In this document: positions 52,352 through 60,423 of the stretch, one piece after another
Layout: the number at the start of each line of letters is the position of its first letter
Position numbering within the stretch: the stretch's first letter is position 1
NCBI GenBank assembly: GCA_027587225.1
Contig: JAPDDQ010000005.1
Span: forward strand, 1-64,000
From: Solirubrobacter taibaiensis
Lineage (GTDB): Bacteria > Actinomycetota > Thermoleophilia > Solirubrobacterales > Solirubrobacteraceae
Reading direction: 5' to 3'
DNA: 64,000 nt
Position numbers and translations under genes: made by a program
The notes under the pieces: model-generated
The model's database searches: none
The model's input: the letters and a program-made list of their open reading frames with translations, nothing else
Told to the model about the DNA's origin: nothing

Positions 52352-52798
52352 CTACGGAGCGTCGCTGCAGTCCTTGCAGCAGCCGTGCAGCGTGACGTCG
52401 TGATCGGAGACGTCGAAGGAGACGCGCGTGGCGAGGGCGTGGAGGGCGTGCTCGAGCGCGTCGTCCTGGAACGGCTCCAGCCGTCCGCACCCGTCGCAGA
52501 CCAGGTGGTGATGGTGCTCGTGGGCGGCGTGGCCGCGTTGCGGCTCGTAGCGGGCGACGCCGTCGCCGACGTCCACGCGCGTGAGCAGGTCAAGGCTCAC
52601 CAGCTCGTCCACGACGCGGTAGATCGAGGCTCGACCGACGCGCCGGCCCTCACCGGTGCGTAGGCGGTCCTCAATGTCCAGCGCGGACAGCGCGCAGGGC
52701 TGGTCGTCGAGCAGCTCGATCACCGCTTCGCGGGCTCCGCCGCGCCGGTATCCGGCTCCGGAAAGCTTCTCCAATGCCTGTTCCGACCACTCTGCCAT
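52352..52798 (-). CDS. Fur family metal-dependent repressor
   Basis: The 148-residue protein has the Fur winged helix (EAVIELLDDQPCALSALDIEDRLR ... GRASIYRVVDELVSLDLLTRVD) and a His-rich metal segment AAHEHHHHLVCDGCG. Structural-zinc cysteines are CDGC and CCKDC. The pattern fits Zur or PerR-like members more than Fur itself. ATG at 52798 gives MAEWSEQA, as in relatives; a TTG at 52807 would overlap the IclR stop in the TTGA style. It is the last gene of the pca operon by position, which may be coincidental. Confidence 0.88.
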   Translation of the reverse strand: MAEWSEQALEKLSGAGYRRGGAREAVIELLDDQPCALSALDIEDRLRTGEGRRVGRASIYRVVDELVSLDLLTRVDVGDGVARYEPQRGHAAHEHHHHLVCDGCGRLEPFQDDALEHALHALATRVSFDVSDHDVTLHGCCKDCSDAP

Positions 52799-52803
52799 CG
52801 CGC

Positions 52804-53586
52804 TCAATGATAGGCGCGGGCCTGCGGCGTCCCGACGTCGCGCAGGTCGGCCTCGATGCGCTGCGCGGTGGCCAGCAACGGCGGCAGCAGCGTCTTGCGC
52901 ACCGCTTCGCGGGAGGCGCGGCTCGCGTGCGCGGAGACGTTGACGGCGGCGACGACGGTGCCGTCACGCCCGCGGACCGGGGCGGCGACGGAGCGCAGGC
53001 CCTCCTCGAGCTCCTGGTCCACGAGCGCCCAGCCCTGGGCGCGGATCGTGGCGAGCTCGGCGGTGAGCGCGGCCGGGTCGGTGATCGTCCGCGCCGTCAG
53101 CGGGCGCAGCTCGGCGCGGGCGAGGTAGGCGTGCAGCTCGGCCTCGGGCAATGCGGCGAGCAGCACGCGCCCCATCGAGGTCGCGTGGGCGGGGAAGCGG
53201 GTGCCGACGTTGATCGACACGCGCATGATCCGGCTCGTCGGCACGCGGCCGACGTAGACGATCTCATCGCCGTCGAGCACGGAGACGCTGCTGGACTCGT
53301 GGATCTCGGCAGCGAGCCGTTCGAGGTGCGGCTCGGCGATCTCCGGGAGCGAGAGGCTCGACAGGTACGCGTAACCGAGCTCCAGGATGCGGGGCGTGAG
53401 CGCGAACCGCTTGCCGTCCGTGCGCACGTACCCGAGCGCTTGCAGCGTGAGCAGGAAGCGCCGCGCCGCCGCGCGCGTGAGCTCGGCGCGCTGGGCCACC
53501 TCGGACAGCGTGAGCTCCGGTTCCTCGGGCCCGAAGGCCTTGATCACCGCCAGGCCCCGCTCCAGGGATTGGACGAAGTCGCTCAC
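52804..53586 (-). CDS. pcaR: IclR family regulator of the beta-ketoadipate operon (PcaR/PobR type)
   Basis: The 260-residue protein has an N-terminal winged helix (QSLERGLAVIKAF, TLSEVAQRAELTRAAARRFLLTLQALGYV) and the IclR effector domain (VSINVGTRFPAHATSMGRVLLAALPE, AVNVSAHASRAS). SDFVQSLERGLAVI is the usual beginning of PcaR/PobR/CatR-type IclR proteins, which sense beta-ketoadipate or protocatechuate. The GTG at 53586 overlaps the pcaC TGA. Being last-but-one in the operon it probably controls its own operon; this is inference from family and place. Confidence 0.88.
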   Translation of the reverse strand: MSDFVQSLERGLAVIKAFGPEEPELTLSEVAQRAELTRAAARRFLLTLQALGYVRTDGKRFALTPRILELGYAYLSSLSLPEIAEPHLERLAAEIHESSSVSVLDGDEIVYVGRVPTSRIMRVSINVGTRFPAHATSMGRVLLAALPEAELHAYLARAELRPLTARTITDPAALTAELATIRAQGWALVDQELEEGLRSVAAPVRGRDGTVVAAVNVSAHASRASREAVRKTLLPPLLATAQRIEADLRDVGTPQARAYH

Positions 53587-53954
53587 TCCGCCAGCGTCTT
53601 GTTCGCGATCGCCACCGCGGAGTTGGCGGCGGGCACGCCGGCGTAGACCGCGGTGTGGATGAGCACCTCGAGGATCTCCTCGTCGGTGAGGCCGTTGCGC
53701 TTGGCGGCGCGGACGTGCATCGGGATCTCGTTCTCGGCGCGCAGGGCGGTGAGGATGGCGAGCGTGATGCACGAGCGGGTCTTGCGGTCCAGGCCGGGCC
53801 GCGTCCAGGCCTCGCCCCACGCGGAGCGGGTGATGTACTCCTGGAACGGGCGCGTGAAGTCCGTGGCGTTGTCGGTCGCGCGGTCCACGTGCTCGTCGCC
53901 GAGCACTTCGCGCCGGACCTTCATACCGGCTTCGTAGCGCGGATCCTCGCTCAT
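53583..53954 (-). CDS. pcaC: 4-carboxymuconolactone decarboxylase
   Basis: PcaC decarboxylates gamma-carboxymuconolactone to beta-ketoadipate enol-lactone. The 123-residue protein has the CMD core: RPGLDRKTRSCITLAILTAL, EIPMHVRAAKRNGLTDEEILEVLIHTAVYAGVPAAN. The ATG at 53954 begins MSEDPRYEAGMKVRREVLG, the normal family start. It overlaps pcaD by 4 bases and is not fused to it, unlike the PcaL fusion of many actinobacteria. Confidence 0.95.
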   Translation of the reverse strand: MSEDPRYEAGMKVRREVLGDEHVDRATDNATDFTRPFQEYITRSAWGEAWTRPGLDRKTRSCITLAILTALRAENEIPMHVRAAKRNGLTDEEILEVLIHTAVYAGVPAANSAVAIANKTLAE

Positions 53955-54703
53955 CGCAGGTGCTCCCGGATGAGTTGGGTGACGTCGTCGGCGCGCTCGA
54001 CATTGAGCAGGTGCGCGGCGGGGTCGAGGATCTCCAGCCGCGCGTGCGGGATCGAGCCGGCGATCACCGCCGCGTGGTCGTCCGGCGGCGTCGCCGGGTC
54101 CTGCGCGCCACCGATCACCAGCGTGGACGCCTTCACGTGTGGCAGCCCGTCGGTGAGGTCCATCTGCTCGATGATCGAGCAGCAACTCGCGTAGCCCTCG
54201 TCGCTGACGCCGACGAACATCTCGCGCCAGTCGGAGAGGTCGTGCTCGGCGCGGTAGGCCTCGGTGAACCAGCGCTCGAACGTGCCGTCGACGATCGCCT
54301 CGGTGCCCTGCTCGCGCACGAGCTTCGCGCGGTCCACCCACATCTCGGGCGGGCCCATCTTGGGCGAGGTGGCGAGCAGCACGAGTTTGTCGATGCGCTC
54401 GGGGGCGTTGATCGCGAGCCACTGACCGGTCATCCCGCCGAGCGAGAGGCCGGCGAAGTGCGCCCGCTGGACCCCGAGATCGTCGAGCAGGTCCAGCACG
54501 TCGCGGCCGACGTCCTCGATCGAGTACGGGCCAGGCGGAGTGTCGCTCTTGCCGTGGCCGCGCGTGTCGTAGCGGACGAGCCGGAAGGTCCGGGCCAGCG
54601 CCTTCGCCTGTGGGTCCCACATCTGCAGGGTGGCCCCGAGCGAGTTCGAGAGCACGAGGACGGGCGCGTCCTCGGGCCCGGTGACGCGGTGGTACGGGAT
54701 CAT
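53951..54703 (-). CDS. pcaD: 3-oxoadipate enol-lactonase
   Basis: PcaD hydrolyses the enol-lactone to beta-ketoadipate. The 250-residue alpha/beta hydrolase has SNSLGATLQMW (oxyanion region), RYDTRGHGKSD, the nucleophile Ser87 in GLSLGGMTG, and the His in DPAAHLLNVE. GGAG 6 bases before the ATG at 54703 fixes the start. It begins after a 160-base gap from pcaB, the only sizable gap of the operon. Confidence 0.95.
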   Translation of the reverse strand: MIPYHRVTGPEDAPVLVLSNSLGATLQMWDPQAKALARTFRLVRYDTRGHGKSDTPPGPYSIEDVGRDVLDLLDDLGVQRAHFAGLSLGGMTGQWLAINAPERIDKLVLLATSPKMGPPEMWVDRAKLVREQGTEAIVDGTFERWFTEAYRAEHDLSDWREMFVGVSDEGYASCCSIIEQMDLTDGLPHVKASTLVIGGAQDPATPPDDHAAVIAGSIPHARLEILDPAAHLLNVERADDVTQLIREHLR

Positions 54704-54863
54704 CGGTGCTCCGGAGTTCGTTGAACCATGTTCGGTGCGCCTGGTGTGGTGCAGCCGCCAGTGCCTCGGGCCGCACGCTCGAGCGATGCGTGCCTCTGGC
54801 ACGTGAGCCGAGTGGGTGGCGCGAGGTGCGGCGGATGTGCCGCAGCAGGTGTGCCGGTATGGG
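54704..54863 (-). other. Gap inside the pca operon
   Basis: This 160-base stretch separates pcaB from pcaD on the minus strand. It holds GAACCATGTTC near 54728, a short inverted repeat (GAAC/GTTC), and no good gene. A second promoter or an IclR site for the pcaD-C-R part is possible but not shown. Confidence 0.4.
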
Positions 54864-55946
54864 TCAACGGGCTCCTAAGGCGCGGTCGACGAGTTGCGCG
54901 GCGGCACCGGTGTCGCCGTCCGCGCGGGAGCGCATCTGCTCCGCGTCGACCTCGAGGGTTTCCAAGGACGTGCGCAGCCAGCTCGCGGCGGAGCCGGTCA
55001 CGGTCAGCAGCTCGGTGAGCGGGCGCCATTCGCTGTGCCAGGAGCCGGCGCCGCGCTCGTGCTCCTGGATCATCGCCGCCAGCAGCGTCGCGACGAGGCC
55101 CGGGGCCTGCTTCGCGCAGCCGAGCGCGGAGACCGCGGCGACGGGGTTGTGCTTGTGCGGCATCGACGTGGAGCCGCCGCCGACGCGCTCGCGCACCTCC
55201 GCCACCTCGGACTGGCTTAGCAGGACGATGTCGAGGGCGGCCTTGCCCGCCGCGCCGGCGGCGACGCCGAGGGCGCCGGCGAGCTCGCCGATCCGGCCGC
55301 GCAGCGTGTGCCAGGGCAGCACCGGCCTGTCGAGGCTGAGATCCAGCTTGTATGCGGGGTTCAAGGTGCCGGCCGGCCCGCCGAGCTGGTACGGGAGGCG
55401 GACGCTGTGGAGATGGTCGGCGGCGTCGTCGAGCCCGACCATCCAGCCCGCGGCCTTCAGGCCGAACGTCGTGGGCTGGGCGTGCTGGAGCAGCGTGCGG
55501 CCGATGATCGGCGTGTCGCGATGCGCCTCGGCGAGCTGTGCCGCGGCGGCGGCCGCGCCGCGCAGGTCGTGCAGGAGCGGCACGAGCGCGCGCTTGGTCA
55601 CGAGCATCGCCGCCGTGTCCATGGCGTCCTGGCTCGTCGCGTCCTTGTGCACCGGTGCGTCCGTCTGCGCTTTCAGCGCCTTGACCACGGCGCCCGCGGG
55701 GTTGCCGATCACGGCCGCGCCCGCGCCGATCTCCGCCACGTCGTAGCGGTCGGCATCGCACAGCGCGGCGATCTCGTCGGCCTGCTCGGCCGTGATCTCG
55801 CCGGCTTGCGCCTGTGCGCGCGCGAGGGCGGACTCGAAGTCCAGCAGCGCCTGCAGCCAGGCGCGGCCCGAGACCTGTTCGGCTACGCCGCCGCGCGCGA
55901 GTACGCCCGCGAAGACGTCCTCAGAGCTGGAAGAAGACCGTTTCAC
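54864..55946 (-). CDS. pcaB: 3-carboxy-cis,cis-muconate cycloisomerase
   Basis: PcaB closes 3-carboxymuconate to gamma-carboxymuconolactone. The 360-residue protein is in the fumarase/aspartase superfamily, with the signature GGSTSMPHKHNPVAAV, GRTLLQHAQPTTFGLK and HKDATSQDAMDTA. The family normally starts at the FAGVLARGG segment; here no ATG/GTG/TTG is next to it, and GTG at 55946 after AAGG (giving a Ser-rich KRSSSSSED arm) is the best start. It overlaps pcaG by 26 bases. It is about 80-90 residues shorter than the proteobacterial enzyme, mainly at the C-terminus, as in other actinobacteria. Confidence 0.9.
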   Translation of the reverse strand: MKRSSSSSEDVFAGVLARGGVAEQVSGRAWLQALLDFESALARAQAQAGEITAEQADEIAALCDADRYDVAEIGAGAAVIGNPAGAVVKALKAQTDAPVHKDATSQDAMDTAAMLVTKRALVPLLHDLRGAAAAAAQLAEAHRDTPIIGRTLLQHAQPTTFGLKAAGWMVGLDDAADHLHSVRLPYQLGGPAGTLNPAYKLDLSLDRPVLPWHTLRGRIGELAGALGVAAGAAGKAALDIVLLSQSEVAEVRERVGGGSTSMPHKHNPVAAVSALGCAKQAPGLVATLLAAMIQEHERGAGSWHSEWRPLTELLTVTGSAASWLRTSLETLEVDAEQMRSRADGDTGAAAQLVDRALGAR

Positions 55947-56424
55947 GCGCACCTTGGACGTGGACGTCGAACCGGTAGCCGTCGTCGCCCGACTCGGCGA
56001 TCAGCGTCGCGCGGCGCGCCTCCGGCACGCTGGCCAGCACGGGGTCACCCGCGTTGTCTTCGTCGGCGAAGTAGATCCGCGTCACGGTGCGGTTCAGCAT
56101 GCCGCGCGCGAAGACGCTGACGTCGATGTGCGGGGCCTGCTCGCCGTCCACGCGGCCCGGCTTGAGCGTGAAGATCTCCCACGCGCCCTCATCGTCGGTC
56201 GGGCAGCGACCGAAGCCACGGAAGCCGGTGTCGAACTTGCCGTCCGGGTCGGCCTGCCAGGTCTCGATCAGCGCGTCGGGGATCACGTCGCCGGCGCCGT
56301 CGAACACGTGGCCGTGGAGCCGGATCCGGCCGGCCGTGCCCTCGGGCACGACGTCGGGGCCGTCCGGCCACGGCAGCCCGATGGCCAGGTACGGGCCGAC
56401 GGTCTGTGAGGGAGTCGTGCTCAC
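55921..56424 (-). CDS. pcaG: Protocatechuate 3,4-dioxygenase alpha subunit
   Basis: The 167-residue protein starts PSQTVGPYLAIGLPW, typical of PcaG, and has RIRLHGHVFDGAGDVIPDALIETWQADPDG and HIDVSVFARGMLNRTVTRIYF. The alpha subunit keeps the dioxygenase fold but not the full iron-ligand set (the HxH of the beta subunit reads HID here). It forms the active complex with PcaH, whose stop it overlaps by 4 bases. It is shorter than the usual 190-200 residues. Confidence 0.94.
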   Translation of the reverse strand: MSTTPSQTVGPYLAIGLPWPDGPDVVPEGTAGRIRLHGHVFDGAGDVIPDALIETWQADPDGKFDTGFRGFGRCPTDDEGAWEIFTLKPGRVDGEQAPHIDVSVFARGMLNRTVTRIYFADEDNAGDPVLASVPEARRATLIAESGDDGYRFDVHVQGARETVFFQL

Positions 56425-57122
56425 GCGTGCGGCTCCTCGGTCGGCGTGGCCTCCGCGCCGCGCAGGACGATGTCCCAGCGGTACGCGAGCGCCCAGTTCT
56501 CCTCGGTGGCGTCGTAGTCGAACGCGCTGATCATCCGCTTGGCCGCCCGCTCGTCACGGATCGAGTTGTACATGGGGTCCTGGAAGAACAGCGGGTCGTC
56601 CGGGAAGTACATCTGCGTCACGAGCCGCTGCGTGAACGCGCGCCCGAACAGCGAGAAGTGGATGTGCGCCGGCCGCCACGCGTTCGGGTGATTGCCCCAC
56701 GGGTACGCGCCCGGCTTGATCGTCAGGAAGCGGAAGTAGCCGTCCTTGTCGGTCAGCGCGCGGCCCGCGCCGGTGAAGTTCGGGTCGAGCGGCGACGGCC
56801 AGTTGTCGACCTTGTGGCGGTAGCGGCCGCCGGCGTTGGCCTGCCAGATCTCCACGAGCGTGTCCGGCACCGGCCGCCCGTCGTCCTCCTTCACGTGGCC
56901 GTGCACGATGATCCGCTGGCCGATCGCCTCGCCTTGCGGGCCGCGCGTGAGGTCGTGGTCGTACTCGCGCAGCCGGTCTTCCCCGAAGACGGGTGCCGTG
57001 ACCTCGGTGAGCCGCTGCGGGAGGATGATCAGCGGCTCCTTCGGGTGCCGCAACGCCGTCGACTTGTAGCCGGGGTAGTCCATGGGCGGATGGACCTCAG
57101 CGTCGTCGCGGAACTGCGTCAT
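56421..57122 (-). CDS. pcaH: Protocatechuate 3,4-dioxygenase beta subunit
   Basis: PcaH carries the Fe(III) that opens the ring of protocatechuate between the two hydroxyls. The 233-residue protein has IVHGHVKEDDGRPVPDTLVEIWQANAGGRYRHKVD and the iron ligands: Tyr in GRYRHK, Tyr in GAYPWGN, and both His in RPAHIHFS. The ATG at 57122 overlaps the pcaF stop (ATGA); an open frame further upstream runs through pcaF and is not used. Confidence 0.96.
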   Translation of the reverse strand: MTQFRDDAEVHPPMDYPGYKSTALRHPKEPLIILPQRLTEVTAPVFGEDRLREYDHDLTRGPQGEAIGQRIIVHGHVKEDDGRPVPDTLVEIWQANAGGRYRHKVDNWPSPLDPNFTGAGRALTDKDGYFRFLTIKPGAYPWGNHPNAWRPAHIHFSLFGRAFTQRLVTQMYFPDDPLFFQDPMYNSIRDERAAKRMISAFDYDATEENWALAYRWDIVLRGAEATPTEEPHA

Positions 57123-58282
57123 GCCTCGATCACCACCGCGAGCCCCTGGCCGACGCCGATGCAGATCGCCGCCACGCCCCACTTGCCGCCCTTGGCCTTC
57201 AAGCCGTGGGCGAGCGTGCCCAGGATGCGCCCGCCGGACGCGCCGAGCGGGTGGCCGATGGCGATCGCGCCGCCGAACACGTTGACCTTCTCCGGGTCCA
57301 GGTCCGGCCACGCGCCCACGCACGCGAGTGACTGCGCCGCGAACGCCTCGTTGAGCTCCACCAGATCCACGTCGTCCCAGGTGATGCCGGCGCGCTTGAG
57401 CGCCTTGTTCGCGGCCTCGACCGGCCCGATCCCGAAGATGTCCGGGTCTACCGCGTGCACGCCGCGGCCGGCGATCCGCGCGAGCGGCTCACCGTCGAAC
57501 CCCTCGCCCGCGATCAGCACAGCGGAAGCGCCGTCGTTGAGCGGCGACGCGTTGCCGGCGGTGACCGTCCCGTGCTCCTTGACGAACGCGGGCTTGAGCT
57601 TGGCGAGCTTCTCCAGCGACGAATCGGCACGGATGCCCTCGTCGCGCGCGAGCTCGACGTCCGGCACCGGCACGACCCAGCTGTCGTAGAACCCGTCGTT
57701 CCAGGCTGCGTCGGCCAGTTGGTGGCTCCGCAGGGCGAACGCGTCCTGCGCCTCGCGGCCGACGCCGTGGATGCCCGCCAGCTTCTCCGTCGACTCGCCG
57801 AGCGAGATCGTCCACTGGTCGGGCATGTTCGGGTTGACCATGCGCCAGCCGAGCGTGGTCGAGTGCATCGTCTGCGGACCGGCCGGGAAGCCCTTCTCCG
57901 GCTTCTGCACCACCCACGGCGCGCGGCTCATCGACTCCACGCCGCCGACGAGCACGACGTCGGCGTCGCCGGTCTCGACCGCGCGGCTCGCCAGCATCGC
58001 CGCGTCCAGGCTGGACCCGCACAGGCGGTTGATCGTGCTCCCGGGCACGGAGGTCGGCAGCCCGGCGAGCAGCGTGGCCATGTGCCCGACGTTGCGGTTG
58101 TCCTCGCCCGCGCCGTTGGCGTTGCCGAAGATCACGTCGTCGATCCGCTCAGGATCGACGCCGGTCCGCTGCACGATCGACTTGACCACGACGGCGCCGA
58201 GGTCGTCCGGGCGCACCTTCGCGAGCGCGCCGCCGTAGCGGCCGAACGGGACGCGCACGGCGTCATAGACGTAGGCGCTCAT
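57119..58282 (-). CDS. pcaF: Beta-ketoadipyl-CoA thiolase
   Basis: PcaF splits beta-ketoadipyl-CoA to succinyl-CoA and acetyl-CoA. The 387-residue thiolase has nucleophile Cys88 in INRLCGSSLDAAM, the His in AIGHPLGASG and the second Cys in AAICIGVGQG. The N-terminus (AYVYDAVRVPFGRYGGAL, VRPDDLGAVVV) matches the PcaF/PaaJ branch. Gene position in the operon agrees. It overlaps both neighbours by 4 bases. Confidence 0.94.
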   Translation of the reverse strand: MSAYVYDAVRVPFGRYGGALAKVRPDDLGAVVVKSIVQRTGVDPERIDDVIFGNANGAGEDNRNVGHMATLLAGLPTSVPGSTINRLCGSSLDAAMLASRAVETGDADVVLVGGVESMSRAPWVVQKPEKGFPAGPQTMHSTTLGWRMVNPNMPDQWTISLGESTEKLAGIHGVGREAQDAFALRSHQLADAAWNDGFYDSWVVPVPDVELARDEGIRADSSLEKLAKLKPAFVKEHGTVTAGNASPLNDGASAVLIAGEGFDGEPLARIAGRGVHAVDPDIFGIGPVEAANKALKRAGITWDDVDLVELNEAFAAQSLACVGAWPDLDPEKVNVFGGAIAIGHPLGASGGRILGTLAHGLKAKGGKWGVAAICIGVGQGLAVVIEA

Positions 58283-59025
58283 GCGTTGACCAACTCTCGC
58301 AAGGCCTTCAGCTCCTCTTCCGTCGGCGGCTCGGTGGTCTTGAGGTCCTCGGCGATCTTCAGGTCCCAGCCCGTGGCCTCCCGCGCCTGATCGGGCGTGA
58401 TGCCCGAGTGCACGTGGGTGAGGACGAGTTGCGCCGTCTCCGGGTCGGGCTCGAGGATGCCGAGGTCGGTGATCACCTTCGTCGGACCCTTCCCACGCAG
58501 GCCGAGTCGCTCACGCGCGCCCGGGCCGTCGAGGTGGCCGACGGACGTGATGAAGTCGACCTTCTCGACGAACGCGCGCTTGGATTGGCGCACGATCACG
58601 ATCACCTCGCCGCACGACGCGGCGATCTCCGGCGCGCCGCCCGCGCCCGGCAGGCGCACCTTGGGTGACGCATAGTCGCCGACGACCGTCGTGTTGATGT
58701 TGGCGAAGCGGTCGATCTGCGCCGCGCCCAGGAAGCCGACGTCGATCCGGCCGGGCTGGACCCAGTAGTTGAAGATCTCGGGCACGGCCGCGATGTAATC
58801 GGCCGTCTCGCCGAGCATGCCGTCGCCGATCGAGAGCGGCAGCCGCGGCGGCTTGGCGCCGATCGCGCCCGCTTCGTACACGAGGACGAGCTCGGGGTTG
58901 TGCGTGCGGCGGGCGAGGTTCGCGCCCGTGCTCGGCAGGCCGATGCCCACGAAGCACGCGGTCGTGTCGCGCAGCTGGCGCGCGGCCTCGACGCTCATCA
59001 TCTCGTCGGACTCGTAGTCGCTCAC
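58279..59025 (-). CDS. pcaJ: 3-oxoadipate CoA-transferase subunit B
   Basis: The 248-residue protein belongs to the CoA transferase family I beta subunits: FVGIGLPSTGANLARRTHNPELVLVYEAGAIG carries the catalytic Glu (YEAG), and GAAQIDRFANINTTVVG is typical of the CatJ/GctB-like branch. With subunit A it moves CoA from succinyl-CoA to beta-ketoadipate. The GTG at 59025 overlaps the subunit A TGA; a longer frame overlaps that gene. Confidence 0.92.
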   Translation of the reverse strand: MSDYESDEMMSVEAARQLRDTTACFVGIGLPSTGANLARRTHNPELVLVYEAGAIGAKPPRLPLSIGDGMLGETADYIAAVPEIFNYWVQPGRIDVGFLGAAQIDRFANINTTVVGDYASPKVRLPGAGGAPEIAASCGEVIVIVRQSKRAFVEKVDFITSVGHLDGPGARERLGLRGKGPTKVITDLGILEPDPETAQLVLTHVHSGITPDQAREATGWDLKIAEDLKTTEPPTEEELKALRELVNA

Positions 59026-59816
59026 AACGCCTCCAGCCATGCGTCGAACTGCTCGCGGTCGCGGGAGATCGTGTCCCACGCGCGGTAGGCCTCGTTGTCG
59101 CGGTCGTAGTAGTCCTGCGCGTAGGAGGGCTTCGCGCCGCCCGGTACCTCGCACACGCGCGTGACGGTCCAGCGCGGCAGCACGACGGCGTACGGGCGGT
59201 CGTCCAGCTCGTCGACGATCTCCTCGACGGTGACGATGGAGCGCTTGGCGCCCAGCACCGTCTCCTTCTGCACGCCCGTCTGGCCCCAGAGCTGGACGTT
59301 GCCCTGCCGGTCGGCGCGCTGCGCGTGGATGATCCCCACGTCCAGGCCGAGCGCCGGCACGGCCGTGAGCTGCTCGCCGGTGAATGGGCACGTGATCGAC
59401 TTGATCGTGTCCGTGTGCTCGGGCAGCGACGTGCCGTTGTACCCGCGCATCACGGCGAACGGCAGCCCGGACGCGCTCGCCACGTAGCGGTTGGCCATGC
59501 CCGCGTGGCTGTGCTCCTCGATCTCCAGCGCGCCCGACTGCACGGCCTCCCGGAAGCGGTGCAGCGACCCGACCCCGGGGTTGCCGCCCCAGGAGAAGAT
59601 CAGCTTGCGGGCGCAGCCGGCGCCGATGAGCTGGTCGTAGACGATGTCCGGCGTCATCCGCACGAGCGTGAGATCACGCTTGCGTTGGCGGATGAGCTCC
59701 TGTCCCGCGGCCACGGGAATCAGGTGGGTGAAGCCCTCGAGGGCGACCGTATCGCCGTCGCGCACCAGGTCCGCGACGGCATCGGTCAAGGATGTGATTT
59801 CAGCGTGTGTTCGCAT
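59022..59816 (-). CDS. pcaI: 3-oxoadipate CoA-transferase subunit A
   Basis: The 264-residue alpha subunit has VALEGFTHLIPVAAGQELIRQ and MTPDIVYDQLIGAG, then FSWGGNPGVGSLHRFREAV, the CatI-like arrangement (longer than classic PcaI, about 230). Glutaconate CoA-transferase is the alternative by fold, but operon context makes 3-oxoadipate by far the likeliest. It is the first gene of the pca operon; the promoter must lie in the 75 bases before the divergent sigma-factor gene. Confidence 0.92.
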   Translation of the reverse strand: MRTHAEITSLTDAVADLVRDGDTVALEGFTHLIPVAAGQELIRQRKRDLTLVRMTPDIVYDQLIGAGCARKLIFSWGGNPGVGSLHRFREAVQSGALEIEEHSHAGMANRYVASASGLPFAVMRGYNGTSLPEHTDTIKSITCPFTGEQLTAVPALGLDVGIIHAQRADRQGNVQLWGQTGVQKETVLGAKRSIVTVEEIVDELDDRPYAVVLPRWTVTRVCEVPGGAKPSYAQDYYDRDNEAYRAWDTISRDREQFDAWLEAL

Positions 59817-59891
59817 AGTGAACGCTCGTGCGCCTGACGAACAGTATCAGGAGGGTGTGATGTCCGGGGTCCTGAGGGACACTCACCCGGC

Positions 59892-60422
59892 ATGCACGAT
59901 GAAGCGCAGCTCGAGCGGCTGCATCGCGAGCACGCCGGAGCGGTCCGGGCGTTCGTCCGACGGCGGATCGGTGACGACGAGGCCGACGAGGTCGTCGCCG
60001 ACGTGTTCGTCGTGGCCTGGCGCCGGAGCGGGGATGTGCCCCGTGAGCCGCGGACGTGGCTGCTCGGCGTGGCCCGCAAGGTGCTCGCCAACCGCCATCG
60101 ATCTGCCAAGCGCCAGCGCGCGCTGTACGAGCGACTCGCGCACGAGGCCGAGCGCGGCCCCGCCCACACCGGCGAACCGGTGGCGAACGAGGCCGGCGCG
60201 CTGTTGCGCGGACTCGCCGCGCTGCGCGCCGGTGACCGCGAGGTGTTGCTCCTCGTCACCTGGGACGGGCTGAGCCACGCCGAAGCGGCCGCGGTCCTCG
60301 GTGTCCGCCCCGCGACCTTGACCATGCGGGTGCACCGTGCTCGCACACGGCTTGAACGTGTGCTGGAGCCGCCCCCGACGCCGGCCTCGCCGGCTCTGCA
60401 ACCTTCGAACTCCGGAGCCTGA
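59892..60422 (+). CDS. ECF-type RNA polymerase sigma factor
   Basis: The 176-residue protein has sigma region 2 (LHREHAGAVRAFVRRRI, EVVADVFVVAWRRSGDVPREPRTWLLGVARKVLANRHR) and region 4 (GDREVLLLVTWDGLSHAEAAAVLGVRPATLTMRVHRARTRLERVL). It ends in a Pro/Ala-rich tail. It is followed one base later by a single-span membrane protein of the CU044_5270 type that may act as its partner or anti-sigma. The signal is unknown. A GGGTGTGATG-rich leader precedes the ATG at 59892. Confidence 0.92.
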   Translation: MHDEAQLERLHREHAGAVRAFVRRRIGDDEADEVVADVFVVAWRRSGDVPREPRTWLLGVARKVLANRHRSAKRQRALYERLAHEAERGPAHTGEPVANEAGALLRGLAALRAGDREVLLLVTWDGLSHAEAAAVLGVRPATLTMRVHRARTRLERVLEPPPTPASPALQPSNSGA

Positions 60423-60423
60423 G

